Source: CAYGZT01 sp964354445 (GTDB taxonomy: Bacteria > Patescibacteriota > Minisyncoccia > UBA6257 > JAGOQP01). Taken from it: a DNA stretch of 20,037 bases. Made by a program: the position numbers and the translations under genes. The stretch is from positions 1 to 20,037 of the forward strand of contig CAYGZT010000001.1 in the NCBI GenBank assembly GCA_964354445.1. Reading direction: 5' to 3'. Within the stretch, counting starts at the first letter, position 1; every line of letters begins with the position of its first letter. The notes under the pieces are model-generated. The model was not told the origin of the DNA. It was given only the letters and a program-made list of their open reading frames with translations, and ran no database searches. Shown here in pieces: positions 1-8,170 of the stretch.

Positions 1-1444
1 TTTTTTCAAGTTTGTCCGCTGCTGTTGAGGTAATTTTTGTCTTCAGGGTTTTTTGGAAATATTCGAGCAGTTGTTTGGGAGAGTTTGGATTGATGTCCCG
101 CCCCATTTCTTTGGTAAGTGCCGCGCGCTTCTGCGATACGACCCTGCCCAGTTCCTGCGCGGTGTGCGCAAGGCCCTGCGTGTCCACCAGAACCCCCGCC
201 TGCTCCATCCGTGCAACAACCGGAAGGAGCGGCAGCTCGATGTCGTACAGCACCTTTTCCAAGCCGCGCTCTTTAATGGCGTGCGAAAAGAACGTATACG
301 CAACGTGCAAAAACTCTTCTTTTGGAAGCGCTTTTTTGAAAATGTGTTGTGAGAGCGCCTGCCACGTGTCGGCTGGTATTTCCAGCAGTTGTCGGGCGAT
401 GTCGACGTCGAAGTATGGAGCGCTGAACGGATGTGTTTTGAAAAACTCTTTGAGACCAAACCCGACCTTGGGGGCAGATGACGCCAAAAGAGCGGGGGTT
501 GGGAGAGGGAGTTCTGCATCGAGCAGCAACAGATGGGGAGGGGAATCGACGGACGTAGTTGTTTCGGGGTTAAAAAGAGCGCCGTTGTCTGTTGTGTTAA
601 TTGAGAGCCGCTTGAGAATCGACGCAAAGTCGTTTTTGCTACAGTAGCGGGCGATTGATGTTTCATCGGGATGAAACACAAACTCGTCGAGCGAGATGTT
701 AACCGGGACGGTTCGAACAATGGTTGCCAGTTCGCGCGAGAGCAACGCATCATCCTCATGCTGTTTGATTTTAGCAAGCGACGGATCGTGTGCTGCTTGT
801 GCAAGCAACGTTTCAAGCGACCGGTATTGATTCAGAAAGCGTGCTGCAGTTTTTGGTCCCACGCCGCGCACACCTGGGATGTTGTCGGAAACATCTCCAA
901 CCAGCGCCTTGTAGTCGACGACCTGCGTTGGATGTACGCCGAGTTTTTTTACAACACCCTCTTCGTCATACACGGCCGTTTCGGAAATGCCCTTCTTGAA
1001 TGTTTCAACGACGACGCGTCCGTTTTCGACCAATTGGAGCGTGTCCAGATCTCCGGTGAGGATGGTGATGTGAGTTTTTGTTTTGAACTTTTCCGCAAGC
1101 GTTCCAATAAGATCATCAGCTTCGTATCCTGCCCGGTCAACGGTTTTTATTGAGAACGACTCGAACAAATCGCGAGCCCGAACGATCTGGGAAACCAAAT
1201 CTTCTTCCGCTTTGGGTCGGTGGATTTTATACTCTGCAAACCGCTCCTTGCGGAACGTGGGCTCGGGGCGATCAAAAAGCGCAGCTGCGTAGTCGGGACG
1301 GATATGGTTTACCACTTTAAGAAGAATCGACGCCAGCCCGTACAGCGCCCCCGTCGGCTCTCCTTGTGCGTTAGTAAGCGGCGGCAGGGCGTGGTAGGTG
1401 CGGTGGATCAGAGAATTGGCGTCAATAAGCAGCAGGCGCTTCAT
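1..1444 (-). CDS. polA: DNA polymerase I, N-terminal part (cut by window edge)
   Basis: The frame is open from the ATG at 1444 down to base 1, giving 481 residues with no stop; the polymerase catalytic domain lies outside. Residues 1-265 are a flap/5'-3' exonuclease domain, with D8 in LLLIDANS, the GYEADD motif (D110, D111), GDLD (D132, D134) and the helix-hairpin-helix region GDVSDNIPGVRGVGPKTA from about 183. Residues 303-385 are all that remains of the 3'-5' exonuclease domain. KVGFGLKEFF and AYTFFSHA sit where catalytic aspartates are expected, so proofreading is probably absent. From residue 400, YDIELPLLPVVARMEQAGV and NPNSPKQLLE start the polymerase domain. The role is Okazaki-fragment processing and repair. 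The gene is divergent from the 1593 gene and has no Shine-Dalgarno; a -10 box places the mRNA start at the ATG itself. Confidence 0.95.
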   Translation of the reverse strand, partial: MKRLLLIDANSLIHRTYHALPPLTNAQGEPTGALYGLASILLKVVNHIRPDYAAALFDRPEPTFRKERFAEYKIHRPKAEEDLVSQIVRARDLFESFSIKTVDRAGYEADDLIGTLAEKFKTKTHITILTGDLDTLQLVENGRVVVETFKKGISETAVYDEEGVVKKLGVHPTQVVDYKALVGDVSDNIPGVRGVGPKTAARFLNQYRSLETLLAQAAHDPSLAKIKQHEDDALLSRELATIVRTVPVNISLDEFVFHPDETSIARYCSKNDFASILKRLSINTTDNGALFNPETTTSVDSPPHLLLLDAELPLPTPALLASSAPKVGFGLKEFFKTHPFSAPYFDVDIARQLLEIPADTWQALSQHIFKKALPKEEFLHVAYTFFSHAIKERGLEKVLYDIELPLLPVVARMEQAGVLVDTQGLAHTAQELGRVVSQKRAALTKEMGRDINPNSPKQLLEYFQKTLKTKITSTAADKLEK

Positions 1445-1450
1445 GCTTCT

Positions 1451-1456
1451 ATTATA
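1451..1456 (-). promoter_or_regulatory. -10 box of polA, probably leaderless transcript
   Basis: Reading leftwards, a perfect TATAAT covers 1456 to 1451. Counting seven bases on gives a transcription start at 1444, the A of the polA ATG. No good -35 hexamer is seen. The hexamer is seen directly; leaderless transcription is inferred. Confidence 0.5.
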
Positions 1457-1527
1457 TATGAAAAAGCAGGCGAGGGCGGGATTACATTATGCGCGTGGTC
1501 GTGAGCGGAATTTTTGCGCACGCGGTG

Positions 1528-1536
1528 TGTTATACT
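1528..1536 (+). promoter_or_regulatory. Extended -10 promoter (TGT-TATACT) of the 1593 gene
   Basis: The string TGTTATACT has the TGN extension and five of six consensus hexamer bases. It predicts a transcription start near 1543 and a leader of about 50 bases before the ATG at 1593. No convincing -35 box lies about 17 bases upstream, as is usual for extended -10 promoters. It shares the divergent region with the polA promoter. Confidence 0.5.
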
Positions 1537-1592
1537 TATACCGAAGTCATTTGAAGATTGGATCGGAATAACAAGTAACATTTTTTTTTGGT

Positions 1593-2783
1593 ATGGATCA
1601 GCAACAAAATCCACAACAGTATCAGGCCGCGGGAGGACAACCGTACCCCCCCCAGCCGTCGAGTATTCCTCCGCCACCTCCACCGACGGAGCAACAGGTC
1701 GGTGTCCGCAGCATGACTTCTGATCTTGAGTCGATACGCCAGACGGGAGGAGAGGCACCGCAGTCGCAGATTGTAAGCGCCCCCGAACTCTCCGGAGAGC
1801 GTGAACCGTCTCCCCCGCCGTCATACGTACCGCCTCCGCCTCCTTCGCGACCAATCCCTCCGCCTCCTCCGGCGTTTGGTACGCAAATTCCGTCTTCTGT
1901 GCCGCAGCAGACGCCTGCGCAAACCGTACCCGCGCCTACAGCTCCTCCCACCGCAGAACAACCCGAAAAGAAAGCGATGAATCTCAAAAGTATTCTTCTT
2001 ATCGTCGGCGTTGGCGTGGCGGCGGTTGCCGTTGGGATCGGGGTATATTACTTGGTTTCTTCGCTCGGGCAGGAAACAGTCGAGGTTGTAACGCCGCAAG
2101 CTCCTGCCGACCAGTCATTCCCGCCGCTGGAACCCGAACCGACGCCACCGCCGTCACCACAGCCGCCGACACCTCCGCCGTTTGTTCACGTTTCCCTGAT
2201 TGCAAATCCCGCCGATGCGGCGACGGTCACCATGACGGAGCTTACGGCGACGTCGGTTAAGAGCGGTATCGCAGCCATCGCTCCGTCACAGTTGTTGGTG
2301 GGAACGGTGCGCGATATGACGTTTGTTGATGTGCAAAACACGACGCTCAAGTCTCCCGTAATTCTTGGGACGTTGCTTCCGGGTGCGGCTCCATCGCTCA
2401 GTTTGTTATTCGAGGAGGACTTCACTTCGTGGCTCTATGGGGACAAGGTTGGAGGAAACAAACTTGGGTTCGCGTTTACGCTCAGAAGCGAAGCTCCCAT
2501 AGCGCAGGCGGCGCAGACCGTACAATCTGTTCTTGAGGGAGCGCTTACCGACATTCCAAATCTGTTTCTGAGCAGCGTCAAAACACCATCGCCTGTCGAG
2601 TTTAAAGACGGGCAGGTTGAAGGGGTTCCGGTTCGGTTCCTAGCGTTTAATCCCAAGAGCGGACAGGTGTTGGAGTACGGGTGGTTGTCGGTGAGCGGCA
2701 GAACGCACCTGGTTATTACCACCTCTTATACGCAGATGGTTGACATAGTGAAACGGCTGACTGCCACCGGACCGGCGCAGTAA
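1593..2783 (+). CDS. Proline-rich single-pass membrane protein, function unknown
   Basis: This 396-residue protein has four parts. Residues 1-128 are low complexity, rich in Pro and Gln with runs of four to five prolines. Residues 133-156 form one hydrophobic helix (SILLIVGVGVAAVAVGIGVY). Residues 165-196 are a second proline-rich linker, and 197-396 form a folded-looking domain of about 200 residues without cysteines. The layout suggests a disordered cytoplasmic tail, one membrane anchor and an exported domain on a stalk. No family is recognised. The start is the first ATG after an extended -10 promoter and has a T-rich rather than Shine-Dalgarno upstream. The next gene begins 11 bases after the stop and may be co-transcribed. 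The reading frame is sure; function is not known. Confidence 0.85.
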   Translation: MDQQQNPQQYQAAGGQPYPPQPSSIPPPPPPTEQQVGVRSMTSDLESIRQTGGEAPQSQIVSAPELSGEREPSPPPSYVPPPPPSRPIPPPPPAFGTQIPSSVPQQTPAQTVPAPTAPPTAEQPEKKAMNLKSILLIVGVGVAAVAVGIGVYYLVSSLGQETVEVVTPQAPADQSFPPLEPEPTPPPSPQPPTPPPFVHVSLIANPADAATVTMTELTATSVKSGIAAIAPSQLLVGTVRDMTFVDVQNTTLKSPVILGTLLPGAAPSLSLLFEEDFTSWLYGDKVGGNKLGFAFTLRSEAPIAQAAQTVQSVLEGALTDIPNLFLSSVKTPSPVEFKDGQVEGVPVRFLAFNPKSGQVLEYGWLSVSGRTHLVITTSYTQMVDIVKRLTATGPAQ

Positions 2784-2794
2784 TATGTCTGCTC

Positions 2795-3139
2795 ATGGTA
2801 ACCTCCCAGCAGCTGGAACAATTTCGGACGCGGCTTAAGCAAGAGCGACTGGATTTAGGTAAGCAAATTGCCGAGCTGGAAAGCCCCGTGCAACTCGAGG
2901 ATGCTCCGGGGTCTGACGATGAAACCGATGAGGCGCGGGAGTTTAATATCCACATGGGAGCAGCCAAAGTCCTTCGTGCGAGGCGCGCCGATGTGGAAAC
3001 CGCGCTTCTTAAAATTGAGCGCGGTACCTACGGTATGTGCGAGAAAACCGGCAAAGAAATTCCACTCGAAGCGCTTGAAGTAAACCCAGCGCTTCGCCTG
3101 CATCCTGACGTTATGAAGGAAATCAACAAAGGAGTGTGA
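2795..3139 (+). CDS. DksA/TraR-like protein with degenerate zinc finger
   Basis: At 114 residues this is the size of small TraR/DksA-type proteins. Residues 1-75 look like the helical hairpin, with an acidic stretch SDDETDEAREF at 40-50. Residues 77-106 match the zinc-finger segment (GTYGMCEKTGKEIP, then ALEVNPALRLHPDV). Only C82 remains of the four expected cysteines: T85 replaces the second, and the second CxxC pair is replaced around L102-V106, with H103 the only other possible ligand. Family members bind RNA polymerase through the secondary channel and modulate initiation. Whether this one does so without zinc is unknown. The gene lies 11 bases after the previous stop and is followed by an intrinsic terminator, so it probably ends a two-gene transcript. 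An out-of-frame ATG at 2785 is ignored. Confidence 0.85.
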   Translation: MVTSQQLEQFRTRLKQERLDLGKQIAELESPVQLEDAPGSDDETDEAREFNIHMGAAKVLRARRADVETALLKIERGTYGMCEKTGKEIPLEALEVNPALRLHPDVMKEINKGV

Positions 3140-3148
3140 AGGTTCATG

Positions 3149-3175
3149 AAAACAGCAGGTTCATCTGCTGTTTTT
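3149..3175 (+). terminator. Rho-independent terminator after the DksA-like gene
   Basis: A perfect 10-base stem (AAAACAGCAG, 3149-3158) pairs with CTGCTGTTTT (3165-3174) across a six-base loop, GTTCAT. The 3' arm runs into a short T tract at 3171-3175. It begins 10 bases after the stop of the DksA-like gene and lies entirely upstream of the preferred comM start at 3191. Confidence 0.8.
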
Positions 3176-3190
3176 GTATTGTTGGGTCAT

Positions 3191-4732
3191 ATGGCATCTG
3201 AACATACTGCGCGCGTTACTTCAGTAGAGCTCGAGGGAATGCGTGCGCGTCCCATTGAGGTCGAGGTCGACATCAACATTGGTCTCTCGTCGTTTACCAT
3301 TGTCGGCCTTGCCGACAAAGCGGTTGTCGAATCGCGCGAACGGGTATCCTCGGCGCTCAAGAATTGCGGCATCAAACCTCCCACACGGGAAAACCGCCGC
3401 GTGACCGTCAACCTAGCTCCCGCCGACATCAAAAAACAAGGATCGCAGCACGATGTTGCCATCGCACTGGGATATCTTCTGGCGTCGGGACAGATGAAAC
3501 CGTTTAACACTGGCACGACCGTATTTGTCGGAGAATTGGCACTTGACGGCCGCATCCGTCCCGTTGCAGGAGTGCTCAACGCCTGCTGTATGGCGCGCGC
3601 ACAAGGATACGAGCGCATTTTTATTCCGGCGGCTAACGTTAAAGAAGCGGCACTGGTTGACGATATTGCAATCTATCCGGTGGATCACCTGCTGCATCTG
3701 GTCGATCATCTTGAGGGGCGGCTGACGATACATCCTCTCCTCCCTTCTTCGTTTGAGGTTGTTGCCAACGATTATCAAGTCGACGTGTCCGAGATCAAAG
3801 GGCACGCGATGGCAAAACGCGCGCTGGCGATCGCTGCAGCGGGCGGTCACAATCTGTACATGGCTGGCCCTCTGGGCGCGGGCAAAACCATGCTTGCCCA
3901 AGCGCTGGTATCCATTCTGCCGGCGCTAACCCGTGATGAAGCGGTTGAAATCACGCAGATTTACAGCGCCGCCGGCCTTCTGATGGGAAAATCTTTCGTT
4001 TCGGCGCGACCGTTCCGCGCTCCTCACCATTCAGCGTCTCTGGCGGCGGTAGTTGGGGGAGGTCAGAGTCCGCGGCCGGGCGAGATTAGTTTGGCACACC
4101 GTGGCGTGCTGTTTCTGGATGAAATTCCGGAGTTTCACCGCGACGTTTTGGAAGCACTTCGGCAACCGATGGAGAGCGGTACCATCGTTGTGTCTCGTTC
4201 CAAAACAACTCTTTCGTTTCCGGCGCGCTTTATGCTGGTGGCATCGGCAAATCCCTGCCCCTGTGGTTTTTTCGGAGACGAGGAAAAAGAATGCCGTTGC
4301 AGCGCCCATGAAATTGCCCGGTACGAGCGTAAACTCTCCGGACCGTTGCTTGACCGTATTGATATGCAATGGTGGGTTGATCGCGTGAAAGCGGACGACC
4401 TCAAGAAATCTATAGACGAAGGAGAATCCACGCGCATGCGGCAGGCAGTTGAGCGGGCACGACACGCACAACGCCAACGTTTTGTTGCGACAAAACCTCT
4501 TATCTACTGCAACTCGGAAGCTTCCTCAAAGCGGATTCAGGAACTGGTGCATCCGACTTCCACTGCAGCGCGCCTGCTGGACCGGGCGCTTGACCAGGCG
4601 TACCTTTCGCCTCGCGGGTACTTTAAGGTACTGAAAGTCGCCCGGACAATCGCGGATATGGAAGAGCTTGAATCGGTAACCGACGAGTGCATTGCCGAAG
4701 CGTTCTCATACCGCGTGCGCACCGCCGCGTAG
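3191..4732 (+). CDS. comM: YifB/ComM-family AAA+ ATPase (Mg-chelatase-like)
   Basis: From the ATG at 3191 the product has 513 residues, the usual size. The N-terminal S5/Lon-like domain shows FTIVGLADKAVVESRERV and RRVTVNLAPADIKKQGS. The AAA+ module has Walker A GPLGAGKT (226-233), Walker B VLFLDE (306-311) and the cysteine-rich NPCPCGFFGDEEKECRC typical of the family, followed by the Mg-chelatase C-terminal domain. ComM is a hexameric branch-migration helicase that helps integrate transformed single-stranded DNA. An ATG at 3146 is in frame and has GGAG 11 bases before it, but it lies inside the preceding gene's terminator and adds 15 residues unlike the family start, so 3191 is preferred. 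A weak TATTGT at 3177-3182 could give an almost leaderless mRNA. Confidence 0.93.
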   Translation: MASEHTARVTSVELEGMRARPIEVEVDINIGLSSFTIVGLADKAVVESRERVSSALKNCGIKPPTRENRRVTVNLAPADIKKQGSQHDVAIALGYLLASGQMKPFNTGTTVFVGELALDGRIRPVAGVLNACCMARAQGYERIFIPAANVKEAALVDDIAIYPVDHLLHLVDHLEGRLTIHPLLPSSFEVVANDYQVDVSEIKGHAMAKRALAIAAAGGHNLYMAGPLGAGKTMLAQALVSILPALTRDEAVEITQIYSAAGLLMGKSFVSARPFRAPHHSASLAAVVGGGQSPRPGEISLAHRGVLFLDEIPEFHRDVLEALRQPMESGTIVVSRSKTTLSFPARFMLVASANPCPCGFFGDEEKECRCSAHEIARYERKLSGPLLDRIDMQWWVDRVKADDLKKSIDEGESTRMRQAVERARHAQRQRFVATKPLIYCNSEASSKRIQELVHPTSTAARLLDRALDQAYLSPRGYFKVLKVARTIADMEELESVTDECIAEAFSYRVRTAA

Positions 4733-4733
4733 A

Positions 4734-4742
4734 TGGTACAAT
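4734..4742 (+). promoter_or_regulatory. Extended -10 promoter (TGG-TACAAT) of the UbiA-like gene
   Basis: TGGTACAAT has the TGN extension and five of six hexamer matches. It begins two bases after the comM stop and predicts a start at about 4749, three bases before the ATG at 4752, so the transcript would be nearly leaderless. A partial GGGA at 4743-4746 is the only possible ribosome-binding element and overlaps the promoter spacer. Confidence 0.5.
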
Positions 4743-4751
4743 GGGATCTCA

Positions 4752-6362
4752 ATGTTTGTACGCGCGGCAATTGCAAAACTCGAAAGTATTAACCTGACAT
4801 TTTGGAAAGGCGCGGGACTTTTCTGTGTTGTGGTGCTTGCGCGCACCGCGCTCGAACGAATCTTGGGATTTGGCAAGGAAGAGGGATGGTGGTACTGGAC
4901 GACGTATCTGCACTATCTTCTTTGGTATGGTGTGGTTCTGCTCGGGATGACGCTCATCATTCACTGGTTCTCGCGCTCCAGACCGGAGCGTATTTTAAGA
5001 GCGGCGGTCATATGTCTTGGTATCACTCTCACCCCGCTTTTAATTGCAATAGCAATCGGAGAAGATCCACATCTTTCCAATCACTACGCGTTACTTTCGG
5101 GGCCGGCACAATGGATCCGATTCATCGCTGATTTCTTTGTCGGATCATTTACTGATTTTGGGTGGGGACTCCGTGTCGAGGTGATGTTTATGTTTGTTGC
5201 ATTGGGCGCGTATATGTTTGTCAAAACGCGATCGTTGGCAAAAAGTCTCCTCGCCACTCTCTGTGCGTACGTGTTCTTGTTGTTTATGGGATCCTTGCCC
5301 AGCGTTATCTTTTGGTTTGACAATACATCCGCGTTCGGCCCCATATCCTTTTTTATCAATTTGTTCTATGACCAATTTGGAGCGACCGCGATTGGACACG
5401 GGTATCTTTCTAATAGCGGACTCGGCTCTCTTGATGTGTGGATTAATTTTTTGATGAGCGCGGTGTTATTTCCGCTTTTTATAGTGTTATGCCTTGCCGT
5501 CCTTTTTTGTGCAAACAAAAACATTTTTCGCGTTATTATAGGCAATGTTCGTATTGAACGCGGAGCCGCCTATGTCTTCATTACGTTTCTGGGAGCAATG
5601 GCAGCCCTTATTTGGCTAAAGGTAATTCTCCCGCTCACGTTTCTTAATATAGTTTCCATAATCGTTCTTGTAGTCACCTCATTTCTCTTTCATGCCGCGA
5701 CCGTGTTTCACAACGACATTTATGATTATAAGACAGATAAAATTTCGAACCCAGATCGCCCACTTCCCAAAGGAATCCTTTCAATATCTCAGATGCGCGC
5801 CGTTGCTTTTTCATGTGGAGCGCTGTCGTTAATCGGAGCTCTGATACTCCACAAATACGGGGTTTTTCTTGTAGGAGCGGCATTTATCCTTGCATGGGCA
5901 TACTCAGCACCTCCATTTCGGCTCAAACGCTTCTTGCTGATAAACCCGCTTCTTATTGCAGTTGCGTTCTTGTTTTTCTTAATGTTCGGGTTCTATACTG
6001 CCAGAACTTCTCACACTCTTCACTTCCCTCTTGGCAAAGCGTCTTTGTTTTTAGTTATTGCGGTTTGCGCAGCGAATTTTAAGGACATTAAGGACTACCG
6101 AGGGGACGAACAACAAGGCGTAATGACAATTCCGGTTGTGTTTGGACTTGAGAAGGGAAAATTGATCATCGGGTTACTCTCGGCATTTTCGTTGCTGCTC
6201 GTTCCTTTATTGGCGGGGAAATTATTATTGTACATTCCGAGTATTCTTTTCGGTGTCTTGTTATACCGCGCGATCCAGCACGAGCCATATTCTGAAAAGT
6301 TAATCTTCGTTCTTTATGCGCTGTATGTAATCACGAGCGCAGCCATACTAACCCTCGTTTGA
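4752..6362 (+). CDS. UbiA-family prenyltransferase with long N-terminal membrane extension
   Basis: The product has 536 residues; UbiA enzymes are usually about 290-300. Residues 290-536 are the UbiA domain, with both aspartate motifs intact: NDIYDYKTD (N321, D322, D325, D329) and DIKDYRGD (D445, D448, D452). These bind Mg2+ and a prenyl diphosphate during transfer of a polyprenyl chain to an acceptor in the membrane. Residues 1-285 are an added region with several hydrophobic segments and no recognised motif. The acceptor cannot be read from sequence; no quinone or lipid gene lies nearby. The start at 4752 follows an extended -10 promoter. An in-frame upstream extension to 4692 lies within comM and is rejected. 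Its bases look AT-richer than its neighbours. The family is sure, the substrate is not. Confidence 0.85.
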   Translation: MFVRAAIAKLESINLTFWKGAGLFCVVVLARTALERILGFGKEEGWWYWTTYLHYLLWYGVVLLGMTLIIHWFSRSRPERILRAAVICLGITLTPLLIAIAIGEDPHLSNHYALLSGPAQWIRFIADFFVGSFTDFGWGLRVEVMFMFVALGAYMFVKTRSLAKSLLATLCAYVFLLFMGSLPSVIFWFDNTSAFGPISFFINLFYDQFGATAIGHGYLSNSGLGSLDVWINFLMSAVLFPLFIVLCLAVLFCANKNIFRVIIGNVRIERGAAYVFITFLGAMAALIWLKVILPLTFLNIVSIIVLVVTSFLFHAATVFHNDIYDYKTDKISNPDRPLPKGILSISQMRAVAFSCGALSLIGALILHKYGVFLVGAAFILAWAYSAPPFRLKRFLLINPLLIAVAFLFFLMFGFYTARTSHTLHFPLGKASLFLVIAVCAANFKDIKDYRGDEQQGVMTIPVVFGLEKGKLIIGLLSAFSLLLVPLLAGKLLLYIPSILFGVLLYRAIQHEPYSEKLIFVLYALYVITSAAILTLV

Positions 6363-6379
6363 TAGATGAGACAACCATT

Positions 6380-8167
6380 ATGTTCTCTGATTTGAACGAA
6401 AAACAAAAAGAAGCCGTATTTGCAGGAGACGGCCCTCTTCTGATTGTGGCGGGTGCCGGTTCGGGAAAAACCAAAACGCTGACTGCACGGCTCGCGTATC
6501 TTATTGCACACAAGCAGGTACTGCCTCAGCGCATTATTGCGATTACTTTCACCAACAAAGCCGCCGACGAGATGAAATCACGCGTCGCGGCGCTGACGAC
6601 AAAGCATCACGATCTGAAGTTTGAGAGTGAACCGTTTGTGGGGACATTCCACTCATTTGGCGCTCGATTGCTTCGGCAGGCAATGCCGCTGTTTGGACGC
6701 ACAAAGTCGTTCACCATCTTCGACGGCGACGACTCACTGCGCACCGTCAAGAAAGCAGTCGCGCTCACGGCACCTGATGTTTCTAAAACGCCCGCGCGGT
6801 TTATGCGCCAAGTATCCCGCATCAAGAGCGAACTTTTTTCGCATGAGGATGTACTGGGTTTGGAAAATAGCGAAGCACTGTGGGCAATTTTTGAGACATA
6901 TGAAGCGTTGCTTGAGCGCAGCAATGCGTTTGATTTCGACGACCTCATACAAAAAGTCGTTATGATGCTGTCGCAGGACTCCGCGATGCGCGCCCAGCAT
7001 CAGCGGCGCTGGGACTACATCTTGGTTGACGAATATCAGGATGTGAACACCGCGCAGTACATGTTGATAAAACTCCTCGCCGGCGCGCACAATAATGTCA
7101 ACGTTGTCGGCGACGATCAGCAGTCAATTTACCGTTTCCGCTTCTCGGACTTCAGAAACTTTCTTAATTTCGAGAAGGACTGGCCCAAAACCAGGACGGT
7201 GTTTCTGGAGCAGAATTACCGCTCCACCAAAAACATCATCGAATCCTCCTCCGAGCTTATTGCGCGCAACGTCGCGCAGAAACACAAAAATCTGTGGACG
7301 GAGAACGAAACAGGAACACCGGTTTCGGTTCTTGAACATGACGATGAGTACCATGAGGCATCATATGTGGTTGAAAAGGCGATTGATGCGCTTGCGCGCG
7401 CGCAGACGGTTGGGGTTCTATTCCGCACCAATGCCCAGAGCAGGGCCCTCGAGCAGATGTTTATCGAGTACGGTGTCGAATACAATCTGTTCGGAACCGT
7501 CGCGTTTTATGAGCGCAAAGAAATCAAAGACCTGGTCGCCGCGGTTCGCCTGCTTCATAATCCGCAGGATGCGGTGAGCACAGAGCGACTCCAAAAGTCG
7601 CTGGGGCTTCGGCGCTCCGCCGCTCTTGTTGAAAAACTTAATCAACGGCATGTCTTAGAACCGGCAAAAATCATCAACTTCGTTTTGGATGCAACCGGAT
7701 ATCTGGAGCGACTGGAAGCCGAATATACCAACGCCCAGGAGCGCGCGGAGAACATCAGGGAGCTGATGCACTTCGCCTCGCAGTTTAAAACGACCGGAGA
7801 GTTTCTTGAAAAAATAGCGCTTGCACACCCGCTTGATTTCCACCAGGTCAAGCGGCGCCGGCGTGATCATATTGAAGGCGCAAACCTAATGACCATTCAC
7901 CTTGCCAAAGGGCTCGAGTTCGATGTCGTGTGCGTCGTTGGCGTCAACGAGGGAACGTTGCCGCATCAACGTTCGCTGTACGATCCGGAAGATCTTGAGG
8001 AAGAGCGGCGCTTGATGTATGTGGCGATGACACGGGCTAAAAGAGAGCTTCTCCTGAACTTCTGGGGGACGCCATCGCGCTTCCTTTACGAATTGCCACC
8101 AGAAAAAATCGTGTTCGAAGGCACAACGCCGCTGAATGATGAAGAGCGGTATATTGAGTATGCATAA
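6380..8167 (+). CDS. UvrD/Rep/PcrA-type superfamily 1A DNA helicase
   Basis: All SF1A helicase motifs can be read: Q motif LNEKQKEAV, Walker A GAGSGKT (25-31), Ia TFTNKAADEM, II DEYQD (217-221), III GDDQQSIYRFR, IV EQNYRST, V TIHLAKGLEFD and VI YVAMTRAKRE. It uses ATP to move 3'-5' on single-stranded DNA, displacing strands and proteins in repair and replication. At 595 residues it is shorter than UvrD (about 720), with little sequence after motif VI and a reduced 2B region. The ATG at 6380 is chosen because it begins directly before the Q motif; an in-frame TTG at 6359 would overlap the previous stop. The next gene starts 3 bases after the stop, so the two are probably co-transcribed. UvrD, PcrA and Rep cannot be told apart here. 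Confidence 0.93.
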   Translation: MFSDLNEKQKEAVFAGDGPLLIVAGAGSGKTKTLTARLAYLIAHKQVLPQRIIAITFTNKAADEMKSRVAALTTKHHDLKFESEPFVGTFHSFGARLLRQAMPLFGRTKSFTIFDGDDSLRTVKKAVALTAPDVSKTPARFMRQVSRIKSELFSHEDVLGLENSEALWAIFETYEALLERSNAFDFDDLIQKVVMMLSQDSAMRAQHQRRWDYILVDEYQDVNTAQYMLIKLLAGAHNNVNVVGDDQQSIYRFRFSDFRNFLNFEKDWPKTRTVFLEQNYRSTKNIIESSSELIARNVAQKHKNLWTENETGTPVSVLEHDDEYHEASYVVEKAIDALARAQTVGVLFRTNAQSRALEQMFIEYGVEYNLFGTVAFYERKEIKDLVAAVRLLHNPQDAVSTERLQKSLGLRRSAALVEKLNQRHVLEPAKIINFVLDATGYLERLEAEYTNAQERAENIRELMHFASQFKTTGEFLEKIALAHPLDFHQVKRRRRDHIEGANLMTIHLAKGLEFDVVCVVGVNEGTLPHQRSLYDPEDLEEERRLMYVAMTRAKRELLLNFWGTPSRFLYELPPEKIVFEGTTPLNDEERYIEYA

Positions 8168-8170
8168 GAT

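Noticed and set aside
43..816. 257-codon open frame on the minus strand inside polA
   Set aside because: It is out of frame with polA, whose true frame shows nuclease and polymerase motifs throughout; the shadow product is a low-complexity Ser/Arg-rich sequence.
1492..1524. Inverted repeat CGCGTG/CACGCG in the polA divergent region
   Set aside because: Six-base arms with a 21-base loop in a GC-rich stretch are easily found by chance; no further support.
3146..3190. Longer comM starting at ATG 3146, with GGAG upstream
   Set aside because: The start lies beside a perfect hairpin terminator and the extra 15 residues do not resemble the family N-terminus; GGAG is part of the preceding gene's last codons.
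4692..4751. Upstream extension of the UbiA-like protein by 20 residues
   Set aside because: It would overlap comM by 41 bases and lie upstream of the TGGTACAAT promoter; the extra residues are polar and unlike a membrane protein start.
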